From Selaginella moellendorffii (taxonomy: Eukaryota; Streptophyta; Lycopodiopsida; Selaginellales; Selaginellaceae): 64,000 bases of DNA. Location: positions 896,365 through 960,364 of the forward strand of contig NW_003314319.1 of NCBI RefSeq assembly GCF_000143415.4, in the 5' to 3' direction. A program made the translations under genes and the position numbers. Shown piece by piece: positions 54,031-64,000 of this stretch. A model generated the notes under the pieces. It made no database searches, was not told the DNA's origin, and worked only from the letters and a program-made list of their open reading frames with translations. Each line of letters starts with the position of its first letter. The stretch's first letter is position 1.

Positions 54031-56055
54031 TCATTGACTGATCATGTTTGCAACCAGCACAAATGGCGAAGAGGCTGTTAAGTTAGACTTCATCACTCGT
54101 CTCGCTGCTCGTTCCGCCACTTCCACATTGTTATAGATCCGAGAGGAGCCCAGCAGACATATCCAATCCTCGGCATCCGGGACAAAGGGCATGGTTTCCA
54201 CAAGCTCCTCCGCGCGATCAACGTACCCGGATCTACCGAGAATGTCAACCATGCAGCTGTAGTGTTGCTTGCTCGCCTCCACACTGTGATCACTGCTAAT
54301 GGAGCAGAAGCACTCCCATCCCACCCCGCAATCTCCCGCGTGGCTGCAAACAGCGAGCACGCAAGTGAAGCAAATCTCATCGGGTTTCAGGCCTTCGAGC
54401 TGGAGAAGCTTAAACAGATCCAACACTTGGTGAAACCCCCCATTGTGTGCATACGCCGTTAGCATGGCGGCCCAAGAGACAATATCTCGCTCCACCATGG
54501 AATCAAACTGCGACCGCGCCTCAACAAGATGCCCATTCTGAGCAAAAGCGGAGAGAATAGCATTGCAGGCTATAAGATCCCGTTGTGGCATTTCCGAAAA
54601 CACTGCTCTTGCTTCTTCCAATCGCCGGTTTTGTGAGTAAGCCCATACCATTGCGGTCCACAACACCAAGTCCCTGGCGGGAATCCTATCAAACACAAAC
54701 TTAGCAATCTCAAGATACCCTGTTTGGGCATATACATTAAGAAGTAAGCTCCACGCTGCTAGATTCCGTCCTGGCATATGATCAAAGGTTAGCTTCGTTT
54801 CATCCAAAGAAAGTCTTTGTGCGTAAGCTCCTAAGATGGTCGACCAAGAAGCCGAATCCGTGTGAGGCATCTTATCAAACAGGATATTTGCATCGAGAAG
54901 ACATCCAAATCGGGTGTAGCATGCCAGCACGGCGTTCCAGACTACAAGATCACGGGCTGGCATCTCGTCAAAGAGAGCTTTCGCGTCTTCGAATTGGGTG
55001 ATTGCCGAGAGCAAGCCAGTCCAAGAGACAGTGTTGCACTGCGGCATTCTCTCCAAGACCATCTGCGATTCAAGCGTCTTTCCACTCTGGGCATAGGCCA
55101 CCAACATTCCATTCCACGAGACGTGATCCCTGACCGGCGAGCCATCAAAGACCTGCTTCGATCGCTCGCAGTGGTGCGCGAGCGCTGTGATGATTGAATT
55201 CGACGAAACAACGTTCCTCTCGGGCATTCTGTGGAAGAAGAGCTCCGCGGCTTGGAAATGCCCCCGCTGGGCATACGCCGCCAGCATGGCATTCCACGTC
55301 ACAAGACTGCGCGCCGACATGGAGTCGAAGATGCGCTTGGATTCGTCCAGATGCCCGTGCTGGGCATGTGCCGACAAAGCTGTCGTCCACGAGAAGTAGT
55401 CCTTTTCGGGTGCCGCCGCCAAGATTTGTGTCATCTTGTGTAAGCTTTTGGTCTTGGCACACGAGGCGAGCACTGTATTCCACGACACGAGATCTCTTTG
55501 AGGCATTCTCTCAAAGCATTTGGAGGTGTCATCCAAATGCCCATGGCGGGCATTTGCTAAGAGGAAAGTGTTCCACGATACTTTATCTCTTTCGGGCATT
55601 AGGACAAACATTGTTCTCACAGATTGAAGTGTTCCAGTCTGTGAAACTCCAGAAAGAATTGCATTCCACGAGATTAACCCGCGAGCCGGCATTCGATCGA
55701 AGATTTCCTGAGCCATGCATGGGTTGCCCGCTGAGCCATAGGCCCCCAGGATTGTGTTCCACGACACCACATTTCTTTTGCCCGCCTGATCGAACATAGC
55801 TTTGGATTCGCGCAGCTCTCCATTCTGGGCGTAGGCTGCCACGATCGAGTTCCATGAGATGCAGTCCTTTGGGTGGAGCGAATCAAATACGGAGCGTGCG
55901 TCGGCAGTGCTGCCGCATCTGCCGTACATTTGGATGACCCAATGATGGAGTTGGATCGATGGGGGATGATGGGACGAGAACAAACACGAGTGCAAGTTCT
56001 TGGCATGGGAAAGGTTGCTGCATGTCTTTACAGCAAAGACAAGCTGTTCAAGCAT
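54031..56055 (-). CDS. S-repeat PPR protein with truncated E domain
   Basis: An intronless gene of 674 residues. After a short N-terminus, about 18 short repeats occur with cores such as SVFDSLHPKDCISWNSIVAA, EIFDRMPARGLISWNAIL and LFFHRMPERNVVSSNSII; spacing is about 31 residues, the S-type pattern. One repeat near residue 290 is shortened (ALAHHCERSKQVFD). The C-terminus has an E-like motif (MPFVPDAEDWICLLGSSRIY) and ends about 30 residues later with no DYW domain. Like the gene at 39,120, it would need a separate deaminase if it takes part in RNA editing. The stop lies close to the GC-rich repeat array. Confidence 0.9.
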   Translation of the reverse strand: MLEQLVFAVKTCSNLSHAKNLHSCLFSSHHPPSIQLHHWVIQMYGRCGSTADARSVFDSLHPKDCISWNSIVAAYAQNGELRESKAMFDQAGKRNVVSWNTILGAYGSAGNPCMAQEIFDRMPARGLISWNAILSGVSQTGTLQSVRTMFVLMPERDKVSWNTFLLANARHGHLDDTSKCFERMPQRDLVSWNTVLASCAKTKSLHKMTQILAAAPEKDYFSWTTALSAHAQHGHLDESKRIFDSMSARSLVTWNAMLAAYAQRGHFQAAELFFHRMPERNVVSSNSIITALAHHCERSKQVFDGSPVRDHVSWNGMLVAYAQSGKTLESQMVLERMPQCNTVSWTGLLSAITQFEDAKALFDEMPARDLVVWNAVLACYTRFGCLLDANILFDKMPHTDSASWSTILGAYAQRLSLDETKLTFDHMPGRNLAAWSLLLNVYAQTGYLEIAKFVFDRIPARDLVLWTAMVWAYSQNRRLEEARAVFSEMPQRDLIACNAILSAFAQNGHLVEARSQFDSMVERDIVSWAAMLTAYAHNGGFHQVLDLFKLLQLEGLKPDEICFTCVLAVCSHAGDCGVGWECFCSISSDHSVEASKQHYSCMVDILGRSGYVDRAEELVETMPFVPDAEDWICLLGSSRIYNNVEVAERAARRVMKSNLTASSPFVLVANMISQ

Positions 56056-56640
56056 AGTCCATCAATCTCCCCAAACCCTGGATTATTAAACCGATTTCAT
56101 AATGCGGAGCTTTTAAATCGGAGCCTCTCACCCAAAAAACCATGCAATCATTTTGTACAGTTCTTGCGTCTTGAAGCTGCGGTTAGCAAACCTCTTACTG
56201 TGTTGTTATATCGATCTCCGCGGCTTAGTTTTTGGCTGCTGCTGGAGTGTTAGATTTGATGTAGTCGATTTCTTCCCTGCTGCAAATGCGTGAAGTCTTC
56301 TAGAGTTCAGGACTTGGCTTGTCTTCCGCACAAGGAGAAAAACACATGCCTCTAGTTGCTCGTGGAGTTTTCGTTGTGCATCGAGATACGAGTGAAAGAA
56401 AAAGGCACAGTGATTTACTTCAAAGCGAGTTTTGCGGGCCAGTGTTCTGTACTTTAGCACCTCCTTCATCCAGTCAAAGTGTAAATTCTTGTAGCCGTTC
56501 GTTCTATCAGATAATTAAATGAGTTCTCAATTCGTCGAAGTATCACAAGCCATGAATTTGTTTCTGAGGGCGCGGATTTGTCACAGATTGGCCTAAAATC
56601 TGTGAAGAAGCGCGTTTAGTTTCTTTCTTTGTGGATGATT
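56056..56640. other. Region upstream of the PPR gene and the carrier pseudogene
   Basis: Serves divergent neighbours. No convincing frame or motif beyond short AT-rich stretches. Confidence 0.4.
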
Positions 56641-57400
56641 GTGATCGAGTCTTTTCTGTTTCAAGACGCCATGAAGAATCGCAATGTGAGTGCTCTACAG
56701 CCTCCAATTTTGCATGGTTGTGTGTTTCCAGCTATCGAAACGCACGGTGGAGCAGCCACAACTGCGATTCCTGCGAGGAAGCAAATAAATTTCGCTCAAG
56801 TTATCATGCTCTTAACTTTTTCAACACTTCGTGGAGTTGTCGTTGAAACCGTGCTGTATCCGATTGATACTATCAAAACTCGACTTCAGGAAAGCTCCAA
56901 TCTCTTCTTTTTCTCTTGTCCTGACTTAAGTTCTCCTGCATGCCTTTTTCTTTCTCTTTTCATTCAATATGAACCACGAGCGGGAAGATCGTGCTGAAAG
57001 GCCTGTATCCAGGTCTAGCCGGAAACCTCCTGGGAATTTTACCGTAAGAAAATCTTTACTGGAGAACTGGAATGATTTAGTTTCGGGGCGTCGCGATATT
57101 TGTTGGAGCTTACAAGCCTATGAAACGGAATGCGTTCTAGATCATTTATGGTAAGCTTGTAAGGCTTGCTTCTTTTGCGTTTCAAATTTACAGACTGCTG
57201 GTGCTACTGGAGGAGCATCTTTCGTCCGTGTTCCCACCGAAGTAATCCGAAGTAATCAAGCTTTTTAGTCTGTTTTTTTCTTCTTTTACGTCTCAAGTGG
57301 TGAAACAAAGCAAAGGGCGTCCAGAGTATTGTGAGCAACGAAGGTTTCAAGGGCCTCTGTGTTTGAAAGAAGAAAACTGTGGTTCCCGGTGCAGTGGCAT
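56641..57400 (+). pseudogene. Mitochondrial-carrier-family S-adenosylmethionine transporter, decayed
   Basis: Plus-strand pieces match SAM carriers of the mitochondrial carrier family: GVVVETVLYPIDTIKTRLQ (the P-x-D-x-x-K/R signature) near 56,835-56,895, KIVLKGLYPGLAGNLLGILP near 56,985-57,042, GVAIFVGAYKPMKRNAF near 57,090-57,140, TAGATGGASFVRVPTEV near 57,190-57,245, and AKGVQSIVSNEGFKGL near 57,310-57,360. Splice-like sites separate them, so this is a copy of the genomic gene, not a retro-copy. A stop after KRNAF, lost sequence ahead of the first signature and no third repeat show it is non-functional. The family imports SAM into plastids or mitochondria. Confidence 0.75.
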
Positions 57401-59269
57401 GCTATTTGCAAATCAGGTGCACTGTATTTCCATTCGGCTTGTCAAAAACCAGGATGTAATTGCTTGAAGTGGCAGACTCGCAAGCCATATCAATGGAGGC
57501 TCGTCCACTGAGAATGCTAGAGGGCAGCACGAGCAACATTGCGGGAAACGATCCAGCAACACTCAGACTGCAAGATCCGACCAAAGCCTTGGTTCATGGA
57601 GTCATAGTCATACCTGGCATCACAACTAATCACAATGAGCCACGTGGATAATGCCATGGAGCAAACTCATTGTGTCTGGACCCTGGAAGGCCCAAATTAG
57701 TGTGCATCCTGCATGCCAATGCTTCTTTTACCACATTTCGTTCTACATTAGTAATGGAGTCATCCGGACACTCATGAGCGAGAACCAGGAAGATCTCGGT
57801 TTTGTATGGATCATCCGAGACGAGTACAAAATTATTTTCTGGTTACAAGAAACATGTCGTTAGTAATCCCATATAAGAGATTATATGGGAATGAGGTGCT
57901 GATTAGCTTAAGGTGTGACCATGTAAGTCATGGTATTCCCAGAGCTACATGTATTCGAGCCTAGATTCTTTGGCTTATCTGGTCAGAGCGAATAAGAGCA
58001 AGATATATGTGAATTTTTGCTTTAAACTTTAGGTTTTAGATTTTCACTCTATTGTAAATAGAATGTAAAGACAGATAAGGTAGTTATTGTGAGGCAGATA
58101 TGTACTTATAGTTTCTATATATAAATACCCATGATGAGGCATTCGATGTGTGAGATGTTGAATTAACACATTAGACTGTATAAGGAGCTAAGCAACATAA
58201 AGCTAATGGGAGATTGAGAGATTTTAACATTCATTTAAAAAATTAAAACATTTCATAATAATTCTTTACTAAAATTTTCAACAATTGGAAAAACTATTTA
58301 TGGAGATTCAAGTGCTTGGTAGCAGTAGAAGTGGAAGTTTGGCAATTCACAACCAATTCCATATACTAGTGGTAGGATTGAAGCCATAACAATAAACAAG
58401 AGTGTGTCAAAGCCAAAACCAAGAATAAAGTTTTGGGTAGTTAGCATTTTTTTATCAACTCTCTATGTCCATCATTTCAAACTAGCTAGGCAATATTTAA
58501 GCTTAGATTCAGGCTTTGATCAGCCACCTGATTGTGAGTGGGAGAGTTAAAGGTAGAGATGATTCTTATGCTATTGATTTCTGTGTATATGCACCCATCC
58601 ATATACAATTAAGATATATAATTCTTTCAACTTGTATGTGTCACTTTATTGTTTTCATTTTATAGATAGAAGATTCTATATATTTTTTCTAAGATTTTAT
58701 TTTAGCAATGATTAATTCAAATTTACCACTATAATCATGATCCATGCATGCCATAAATTTTGAGAAATTCACACTCAACCCTTGCGATCTGAGCCCTAGA
58801 TCGCTGTTGGAAGAAGGATCATCCTTTCTCTCTCACACAGAAGCAAATGGATCATCAATCGAGAGGAAAGTAAAAGGGGAGACAAAGAGGAAGAAGGAGA
58901 GAAGAATTGAATAGTATTAAGCTCAGTAAATGGCTATGGTTGACTATTAGGCATCAATGTACATAGTGGTGTTCATATATCTACAACTCAATGCCATACA
59001 ATTCATAGTAGAGGACCTGAGATAGGATCAAAAGTTAGTAAAAAAGCAGCAAACTAGATCATGGCCTTGTTAATATCTTGTATGACTTAAAATCAAGCAA
59101 AAACCAAATATAAAACTAAACCTCAGGTTTATTGTTGGCTTGTAGAGGTTAACATTAATTACCACTCTCCTCATCTTAGCAAATATCAACTTCTATTGTA
59201 GTCCATATTTCTTGTAGAACAACTAGCAAAAGCCATTGTTAATTTACACACCTTAGCTTAATTTTCCCA
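57401..59269. other. AT-rich DNA without recognised genes
   Basis: The first 450 bases have a minus-strand frame (SVAGSFPAMLLVLPSSILSG, NYILVFDKPNGNTVHLICK) that looks partly protein-like but is unrecognised. The rest is AT-rich. Near 58,780 the TTGCGATCTGAGCCCTAGATCGC stretch stands out in base composition, without known meaning. Confidence 0.4.
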
Positions 59270-59700
59270 TGAAAAACACAATGAATTAATGGTTAATCTC
59301 TCTAGTATGAGATTGTGTAGACAACTCTATCCCAAACTTTGCATGCTTCCAAATATAGAGAGCATCAATATATGAAATAACAACTCCTCATGGAAAAAGA
59401 GTTTTACTGCTTGCTTAACATTCATTGTTTCCATAATTATGATGAAATGTGCAATCTATGATAACCACCATCAAAATGTTATAACCTTTAAATTTAGACA
59501 AGCAAGTGATGAAATCAAGTGTCATATTCTAAAATGGATATCCCTATATTGAAATGTATTGCAACTTCTCAACTTATTTCTTAGTTCTTTTACATTGTTG
59601 GCAAGTAGGACAAAAATATACATAATCTATTATATCACCTTCCATATAAGGATAGAAAAATCTTTTATTTCAATAAGGCAAAAGTCTTTTATTTACTGCC
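59270..59700 (-). pseudogene. Worn Ty3/gypsy integrase fragment
   Basis: The minus strand reads FFYPYMEGDIIDYVYFCPTC then QQCKRTK, corresponding to the integrase zinc finger, then MTLDFITCLSKFKGYNILMV, matching the first catalytic region, and degraded ISYIDALYIWKHAKFGIELS. Stops and AT drift show great age. It indicates that the AT-rich stretch is partly ancient retroelement. Confidence 0.6.
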
Positions 59701-60469
59701 ATTTGGAACATCATGATCTTCCTGTAGAAACAACCATCATATATCCTTAGATGAAAGATGTAATCAGTGTGTTATTTTGACAACTTTACACAATGTAATA
59801 TTGCATTTGCTAACATGTTACTTCCATCCAAACATTTTCCAACCAATCTGAATTGATTGCCGACATTGCTTGAAATTGAGCTTAACAACTCAATGCATTC
59901 AAAATAATATTGTTTTTACCAAATTTATAAATTTGATTGTGTTAAAAAATAATTTGCTATGTTTTACATGCAGCAACAAGCATTTGCTTAATAGTGGTGT
60001 TATTTCTATTTATTAATCTAATTGATCAAATGGAAGTTTATAATTATAAACATATTTATAATTTATAAACACAAGATTAATCTTATTGAATAATTAGATG
60101 GTTAAATATACTAGGAAGTGTTTTAGAAAATTTATAAATTATAAATATGTTTATAAATATATAATTAATTTAAATGAATAACAACCATTAGATGGTAAAA
60201 TATAGAATATCAAAGTACCACCCACGTTTGCTTAAACAATCAAAATTTGGCAAAGTAGTTTAGAGAGTCTGGCCAAAATACATAATGTCCTAAAAATGAA
60301 TATGCCCATGGAATGACTGACATGCTCATCATATGATACCCATAGTCTACATGAGTAATAAGTTCATGTATTACATTATATGCTCCTATATTTTACATGT
60401 ATATTTACAACTGTCTGCAACCTCAAATTACATAGAATTATGTGGGACATGCCTATTCAAGATTCACCC
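59701..60469. other. AT-rich intergenic DNA
   Basis: Several TTTATAAATTATAAAT-type palindromic AT runs near 60,040-60,180. No coding sequence is seen. Confidence 0.5.
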
Positions 60470-60735
60470 TCCTTGCTAGTGCCAATGAGGTTTCGATTGT
60501 GGTAAAGATAATTGTTTGGTTGCTAAAACTTGCAGCTCACCATGTATACAAAATGATGAAAACAATGGACCACTTGTAGCTGAAAACCATCGATCGAATG
60601 CATATCCTCCTTATATGCCAAACCGCTGAGGAGCTCCACAGATATAACGTTGGGTTCCTTCTAACTTGCTCTCAAAGTTCATCCGGCTTCTTGCTTTAGT
60701 CTTGCTCCAGAGCTCTGAATCCTTTCATTCTTTCA

Positions 60736-61995
60736 ATGGATCTTGCTATTGATCAGGCCATCCTGGATGGGTTCCAGGAGGGCATTTCGCTGGGCCTCGG
60801 GATGATCCCGGTTGTGGGCTCCTTCGTGCAAGCCATATTCGGGCATGTGTGGAGCATTGCGTTTGCGGGGCGCACCGCAGAGCAGAAAAAGGCCCCTATG
60901 GATTTGCTGTTCGAGGCGGGTGGGGAAGATGATCGAGCAAGCTCTGGCTGAAAACATCGCGGATCAAGCAAGAGCTGCCAATGCCACCATCTCCCAGCTG
61001 AGCCAGGACTACTACGTCTCGGTCGAGTGGTGCGATTCGAGAACTGCAAGGCCCAGCTTCTCCAGATGCTCAATCTCTTCTCCCAGCCCAGCTACATGAA
61101 GCACACACTCCTCTCTTACGGATCCGCGCTCGCATTGTACTCAACGCTGCTCCGCGAGATGATCCAAAGCGCCGAAGATTGCGGCTACTCAGCCTCGGAC
61201 GTGGCCAACTTCCAGAGAGACATCAATGACCGGATCAAGTCATGTTCAATGCTCTCTCCAAGCTGGTGAAAGAAGGGGGCGAATTTAAGTAACCCAGCAT
61301 GGCCAGCGTCGGCATGATGAACTTCCACACCGAATGGCACAAAGGCGCGGCTAACCTGATCGCGAAGCCCCACGAGTACTATGCTGGTTATGCGGATTAC
61401 GCGGACGCGGATTGTGGATACCAAGGCGCACTACCAGCTCAACTTCCTCCCCAAGGTCGGTGTCAAGAAGAACTTCTATGCGATGCCCCAGGTGTTCGTC
61501 AGTGGTTGTCCGGCAATCCATGTCTACACGATGCCCGAGCAGGAGATTCAAGTAGCGAGCTTCGTGTTCGAGGAGGACCACGTGGAGATGAAATTCAGGG
61601 CGTACTACATGGTTGATGGTGACGACTATGACTCTTGGGGAAGTGTTGGTGAACGTCAGCAGCTTTTCCAATCCTCAGGTGCGTAAACTCTTTTCGATAC
61701 ATCAACTGTGCTCAATTTGGAAAAAAAGTTCATAGCTCTGAGATTGTTTTTCTTGAATTTGCAGGATGGCTTGCCATTTTCTGGCTTGAACGAATTGTAC
61801 TCATCATAGTAAACCCTCATAATGGTGCTCATGGGTGCTCCAAGCACCTGTTGGAGTAGTATTTCAATTCAACCTTAAGGCAAAATCCGCCATTGTGTCT
61901 TTCCCGTGGGTGAAAATGTACACCATCACCACAAAGGTTGCTGGGTCTGCTACTACTTGATCGCATTTGAAGTTGTTCCTACCAATGCTCCAAAG
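60736..61995 (+). pseudogene. Endotoxin_N-like gene, broken copy
   Basis: Plus-strand paralogue of 50,521-51,880, starting at 60,736. Frame breaks occur near 60,915 (one extra base), near 61,020 (a deletion removing several codons), near 61,240 (a deletion), and near 61,310-61,400. The intron near 61,681-61,775 is kept. In exon 2, about 61,780-61,860 is inverted relative to the intact copy, reading GTACTCATCATAGTA on the plus strand. Several independent lesions make this a clear pseudogene. Confidence 0.85.
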
Positions 61996-62179
61996 TTGCC
62001 ATCGCTGTGATTTATGAAGTCTTAAGTTGGATAATTTGGAAATACTATATTATTACTATACGAAGACATGACCGAATACGGTAATAACAATCTGCTAAAC
62101 TATATGCAGCCGTCAAATCTTAATCCTTTCCACGTGTACAAAGTTAAGAGCTTCATCTCATCCTTGAGACCTCAGCTTT

Positions 62180-62420
62180 CAAGATAAGCTTATGATACTC
62201 ACTCTAAAGCCTGGACTTCAGGTCTTCAAAGCTACTGTAGAGTAGATCCTCAAGGTGATGGTGATTGAAGAAGAGCATGGGCAACCCTAGACCAGTTTGC
62301 AGAGTACAAGTCAAGACAGTTTCCAGCATACTCATCCGACTGGCCTCGGCGATGTGCTAGTCATAACATGCTCGATACTGGAAAGGCCATGTCGTAATTG
62401 TCTGGAGCTTCCATCAAGCG
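62180..62420 (+). pseudogene. F-box/kelch-like fragment (right arm)
   Basis: Matches parts of 49,370-49,740 on the other strand: the AGCTTATGATACTCACTCTA block and the CAGTTTCCAGCATACTCA block, with the sequence between them altered. It keeps the same order after the endotoxin-like copy. Confidence 0.6.
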
Positions 62421-62722
62421 TGTGCCGTCTTAATCTCCAGCCCATTTGCATCCGCAATCCAAAGAATTAATATTAAAGTACAAACAAAGAAGAGAATCGT
62501 ATAATTTCAAGCGTTAGGTGCCTCTGCGTTTACACTGCTAAATAACTTGGAAAAACAAAGGGACAAGAAATGCACGCCATAGTGTGAGTGTCACAGACGC
62601 AAAAAGTGTTTAGAGTCCAGTTGAATCTTGAAATATGAAAATGTATTATACAATTTCAAGAGATTCTATTGTTTGCAAGAAAAGCTCGAAAGTAGGATTT
62701 TCTTTTAGGGTTCTTGGCCGCG

Positions 62723-63163
62723 ATGGCGGAAGGAGAGGATCCGCCGCCCAAGGCTTTCAAGTTTTCGTGCACGCCCGCATTGGATGCGCTCTGGTTTTGC
62801 TACTGTAAGTGTGTGCTCCTTCACATTCATAGCATCTAAATGTTTTTTTTGGCTCTCGCAGCGCCCGTATTCCAGCTCCGAGAATACTACCGGGAAGGCA
62901 CCTTCAACACTTGCACAGACAAATTCTGGGATGTGATGAACTGCTTCCGCCTCAAGACGAAGAAACTGGCCGAGGCTCAGGTCAATCTCTCTCGCTCTCG
63001 CTCACTCCAGAGTGAGTTTCTTACGATTTCTCCGCAGGTAATCATCGAAAGCGAGAATCGGAAGCGCGAGCAACCGCTGTTTTGGGAGCTGCGATCCAAG
63101 GAAGAAGCAACCGAAGCCTGGAACAAAGATTTCCCCGATATGAAGGAGAGTGATGGTCTTTAA
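62723..63163 (+). CDS. Twin-CX9C protein (DUF3128/EMI1-like)
   Basis: Three exons: 62,723-62,804, 62,862-62,980 and 63,038-63,163, with introns of 57 bp, giving 108 residues. Four cysteines form an exact twin CX9C pattern: Cys16-Cys26 and Cys45-Cys55, in KFSCTPALDALWFC and NTCTDKFWDVMNC. This pattern is typical of small proteins oxidised by MIA40 in the mitochondrial intermembrane space, and the surrounding sequence (SPVFQLREYYREGTF) resembles DUF3128. The exact role is unknown. A telo-box-like TTAGGGTT lies just before the start codon. The gene converges on the bL34 gene 104 bases away. Confidence 0.8.
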
Positions 63164-63266
63164 ATCCTCGTTCTCAGCAAGAAAGTGGTCCTCAAGAGAT
63201 CAAACTTTGCTCGTGACGATCTGGATCATTCCAACGAAGATCTAGACATTGCCAAGGAATTCCTTC

Positions 63267-63737
63267 TCAAGCCCGCTTTCCACTGTTGGGATTGGATTGA
63301 GGGACGAGCACCTTGCGGCCCTTTCGCCGCCGCCGCCGCAGCACATTCCTCCCGCCGGGCGTCGACATCCTCTTCCGGAATCCCTGCGCCCTCGCCCGCG
63401 ACTTGCGAGACCTGGATCTCTTGGTGCATGCCATGGATGCCTTGCCCGCTCTCACTACCAGCTGCCGCGGCCGCTTCTTCGCTCCATCCACGCACACCGG
63501 CGCCGAGAAGAGCCCCCACGACGATCCTCCTGTGAGATTCTAGCGTTGAATCGATTGGTGAGGGAAGGAATCAATCGGACCTGAGAAGAGCGCTCCCCGC
63601 GCGGATGAGAGAGACGACGCCGCGGCCGTGGGCGCGAACGAGGACGCATCGAGACCTAATCGAGAGGAGGAGGAGGAGATTGGGCGTAGGGCGAGTGTTC
63701 TTCCCAGCGATGGTGCCATAGCCATTGCGAGCGCCAT
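63267..63737 (-). CDS. RPL34: Plastid ribosomal protein bL34 (50S L34), nuclear-encoded
   Basis: Two exons: 63,737-63,581 and 63,529-63,267 with a 51-bp intron, giving 139 residues. The first 60 or so residues are rich in Ser, Ala and Arg ([19 protein letters not shown]), a typical plastid transit peptide. The mature part holds the bL34 hallmark: [20 protein letters not shown], then [20 protein letters not shown] and NPNSGKRA. bL34 is a small basic protein of the bacterial-type large ribosomal subunit. The length and two-exon layout fit land-plant versions. Confidence 0.92.
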
Positions 63738-63810
63738 CTTATCCCCTGTTTTTCACAAACCCTAAAAAGGTAAAGGGGTAAAGCAACATGGAATAGTTAT
63801 TTCCCCTTTC
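63738..63810. promoter_or_regulatory. 73-bp divergent promoter, bL34 and PPR genes
   Basis: The whole space between two outward-facing start codons. It contains a telo-box (AAACCCTAAA) near 63,758. Any 5' UTRs must share these 73 bases or overlap the other gene's leader. Confidence 0.6.
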
Positions 63811-64000
63811 ATGGCATTTGCCCTAACCCCAAGCTCCACTCTTCTTGGCAAATCCCACGCCCTAGACAACGATTTCGTTGCGAGGTATGCCGATCTCATC
63901 CGCCAGTGCCGCGATTCTGGCGCTCTCGCCCAGGGCAAGCTCCTCCACGCGCGGCTCGCGAGATCGCTGCTCGACACCCACACATTCCTGGGAAATCTCC
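63811..64000 (+). CDS. PPR protein, N-terminal part (runs off the window)
   Basis: ATG at 63,811 opens a frame to the window end: MAFALTPSSTLLGKSHALDN, then YADLIRQCRDSGALAQGKLL and HARLARSLLDTHTFLGNL. The LIRQC-x-H-ARL pattern is typical of the first repeats of PLS-type PPR proteins. The class and the presence of a DYW domain cannot be judged. Confidence 0.75.
   Translation, partial: MAFALTPSSTLLGKSHALDNDFVARYADLIRQCRDSGALAQGKLLHARLARSLLDTHTFLGNL

Larger units (their letters stand above)
60470..62420. repeat. Right arm of the inverted duplication
   Basis: Reverse-complement partner of 49,351-52,195. It begins with the shared upstream block (TTTCGATTGTGGTAAAGAT, seen at 60,493 and near 52,140 on the other strand) and ends in kelch-like sequence. 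Confidence 0.85.

Noticed and set aside
54031..54081. Longer C-terminus for the PPR gene through the following GC-rich array
   Set aside because: A clear TGA lies at 54,031-54,033 and the array downstream is a simple repeat whose frames are low-complexity.

Overview
This window is nuclear plant DNA, most likely from a lycophyte of the Selaginella type (inference). The support is intronless pentatricopeptide-repeat (PPR) genes, some built from runs of short S-type repeats, very short introns (mostly 54-100 bp), telo-box motifs (AAACCCTA) next to housekeeping genes, and a plant gene set: plastid bL34, mitochondrial mL41, a PTI1-like kinase and NLR, thaumatin-like and RRM proteins.

The left half (1-36,470) is a rearranged tandem segmental duplication. 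Each unit carries a plus-strand NLR disease-resistance gene, a convergent minus-strand four-domain voltage-gated cation channel, and a minus-strand cysteine-rich protein gene. Unit A is 1-1508 plus 21,613-28,640; unit B is 28,834-36,470. In unit A the NLR is split by about 20.1 kb of foreign DNA. That insert holds a Mutator-like transposase remnant, a Ty3/gypsy element (2997-15,033) that itself contains a coding-free LTR element (5194-12,410), a secreted cysteine-rich protein gene, pieces of three thaumatin-like genes, a MITE, and three copies of a local repeat whose end resembles a promoter. Neither channel copy is intact. Copy A keeps repeats I and II and the end of repeat IV; copy B keeps the repeat I voltage sensor and S5, and repeats III and IV. 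Only copy B of the cysteine-rich gene looks intact.

The middle (37,000-47,000) is ordinary gene-dense euchromatin: a six-exon RRM RNA-binding protein, an S-repeat PPR gene, a PTI1-like cytoplasmic kinase, mitochondrial ribosomal protein mL41 and a P-class PPR gene.

The right part (47,000-64,000) mixes decayed sequence with genes. An inverted duplication (49,351-52,195 against 60,470-62,420) carries a protein resembling the helical domain of bacterial insecticidal delta-endotoxins, followed by an F-box/kelch-like pseudogene. The left arm has an intact two-exon gene; the right arm is broken by frameshifts and a micro-inversion. Between the arms lie an unrecognised gene, another PPR gene, a pseudogene of a mitochondrial-carrier-family S-adenosylmethionine transporter, and AT-rich DNA with a worn gypsy integrase. 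The last 1.3 kb is compact: a twin-CX9C protein gene, plastid bL34, and the start of another PPR gene sharing a 73-bp divergent promoter with bL34.

All identifications rest on reading motifs by eye; no database search was possible. Position 5700-5919 is an assembly gap.
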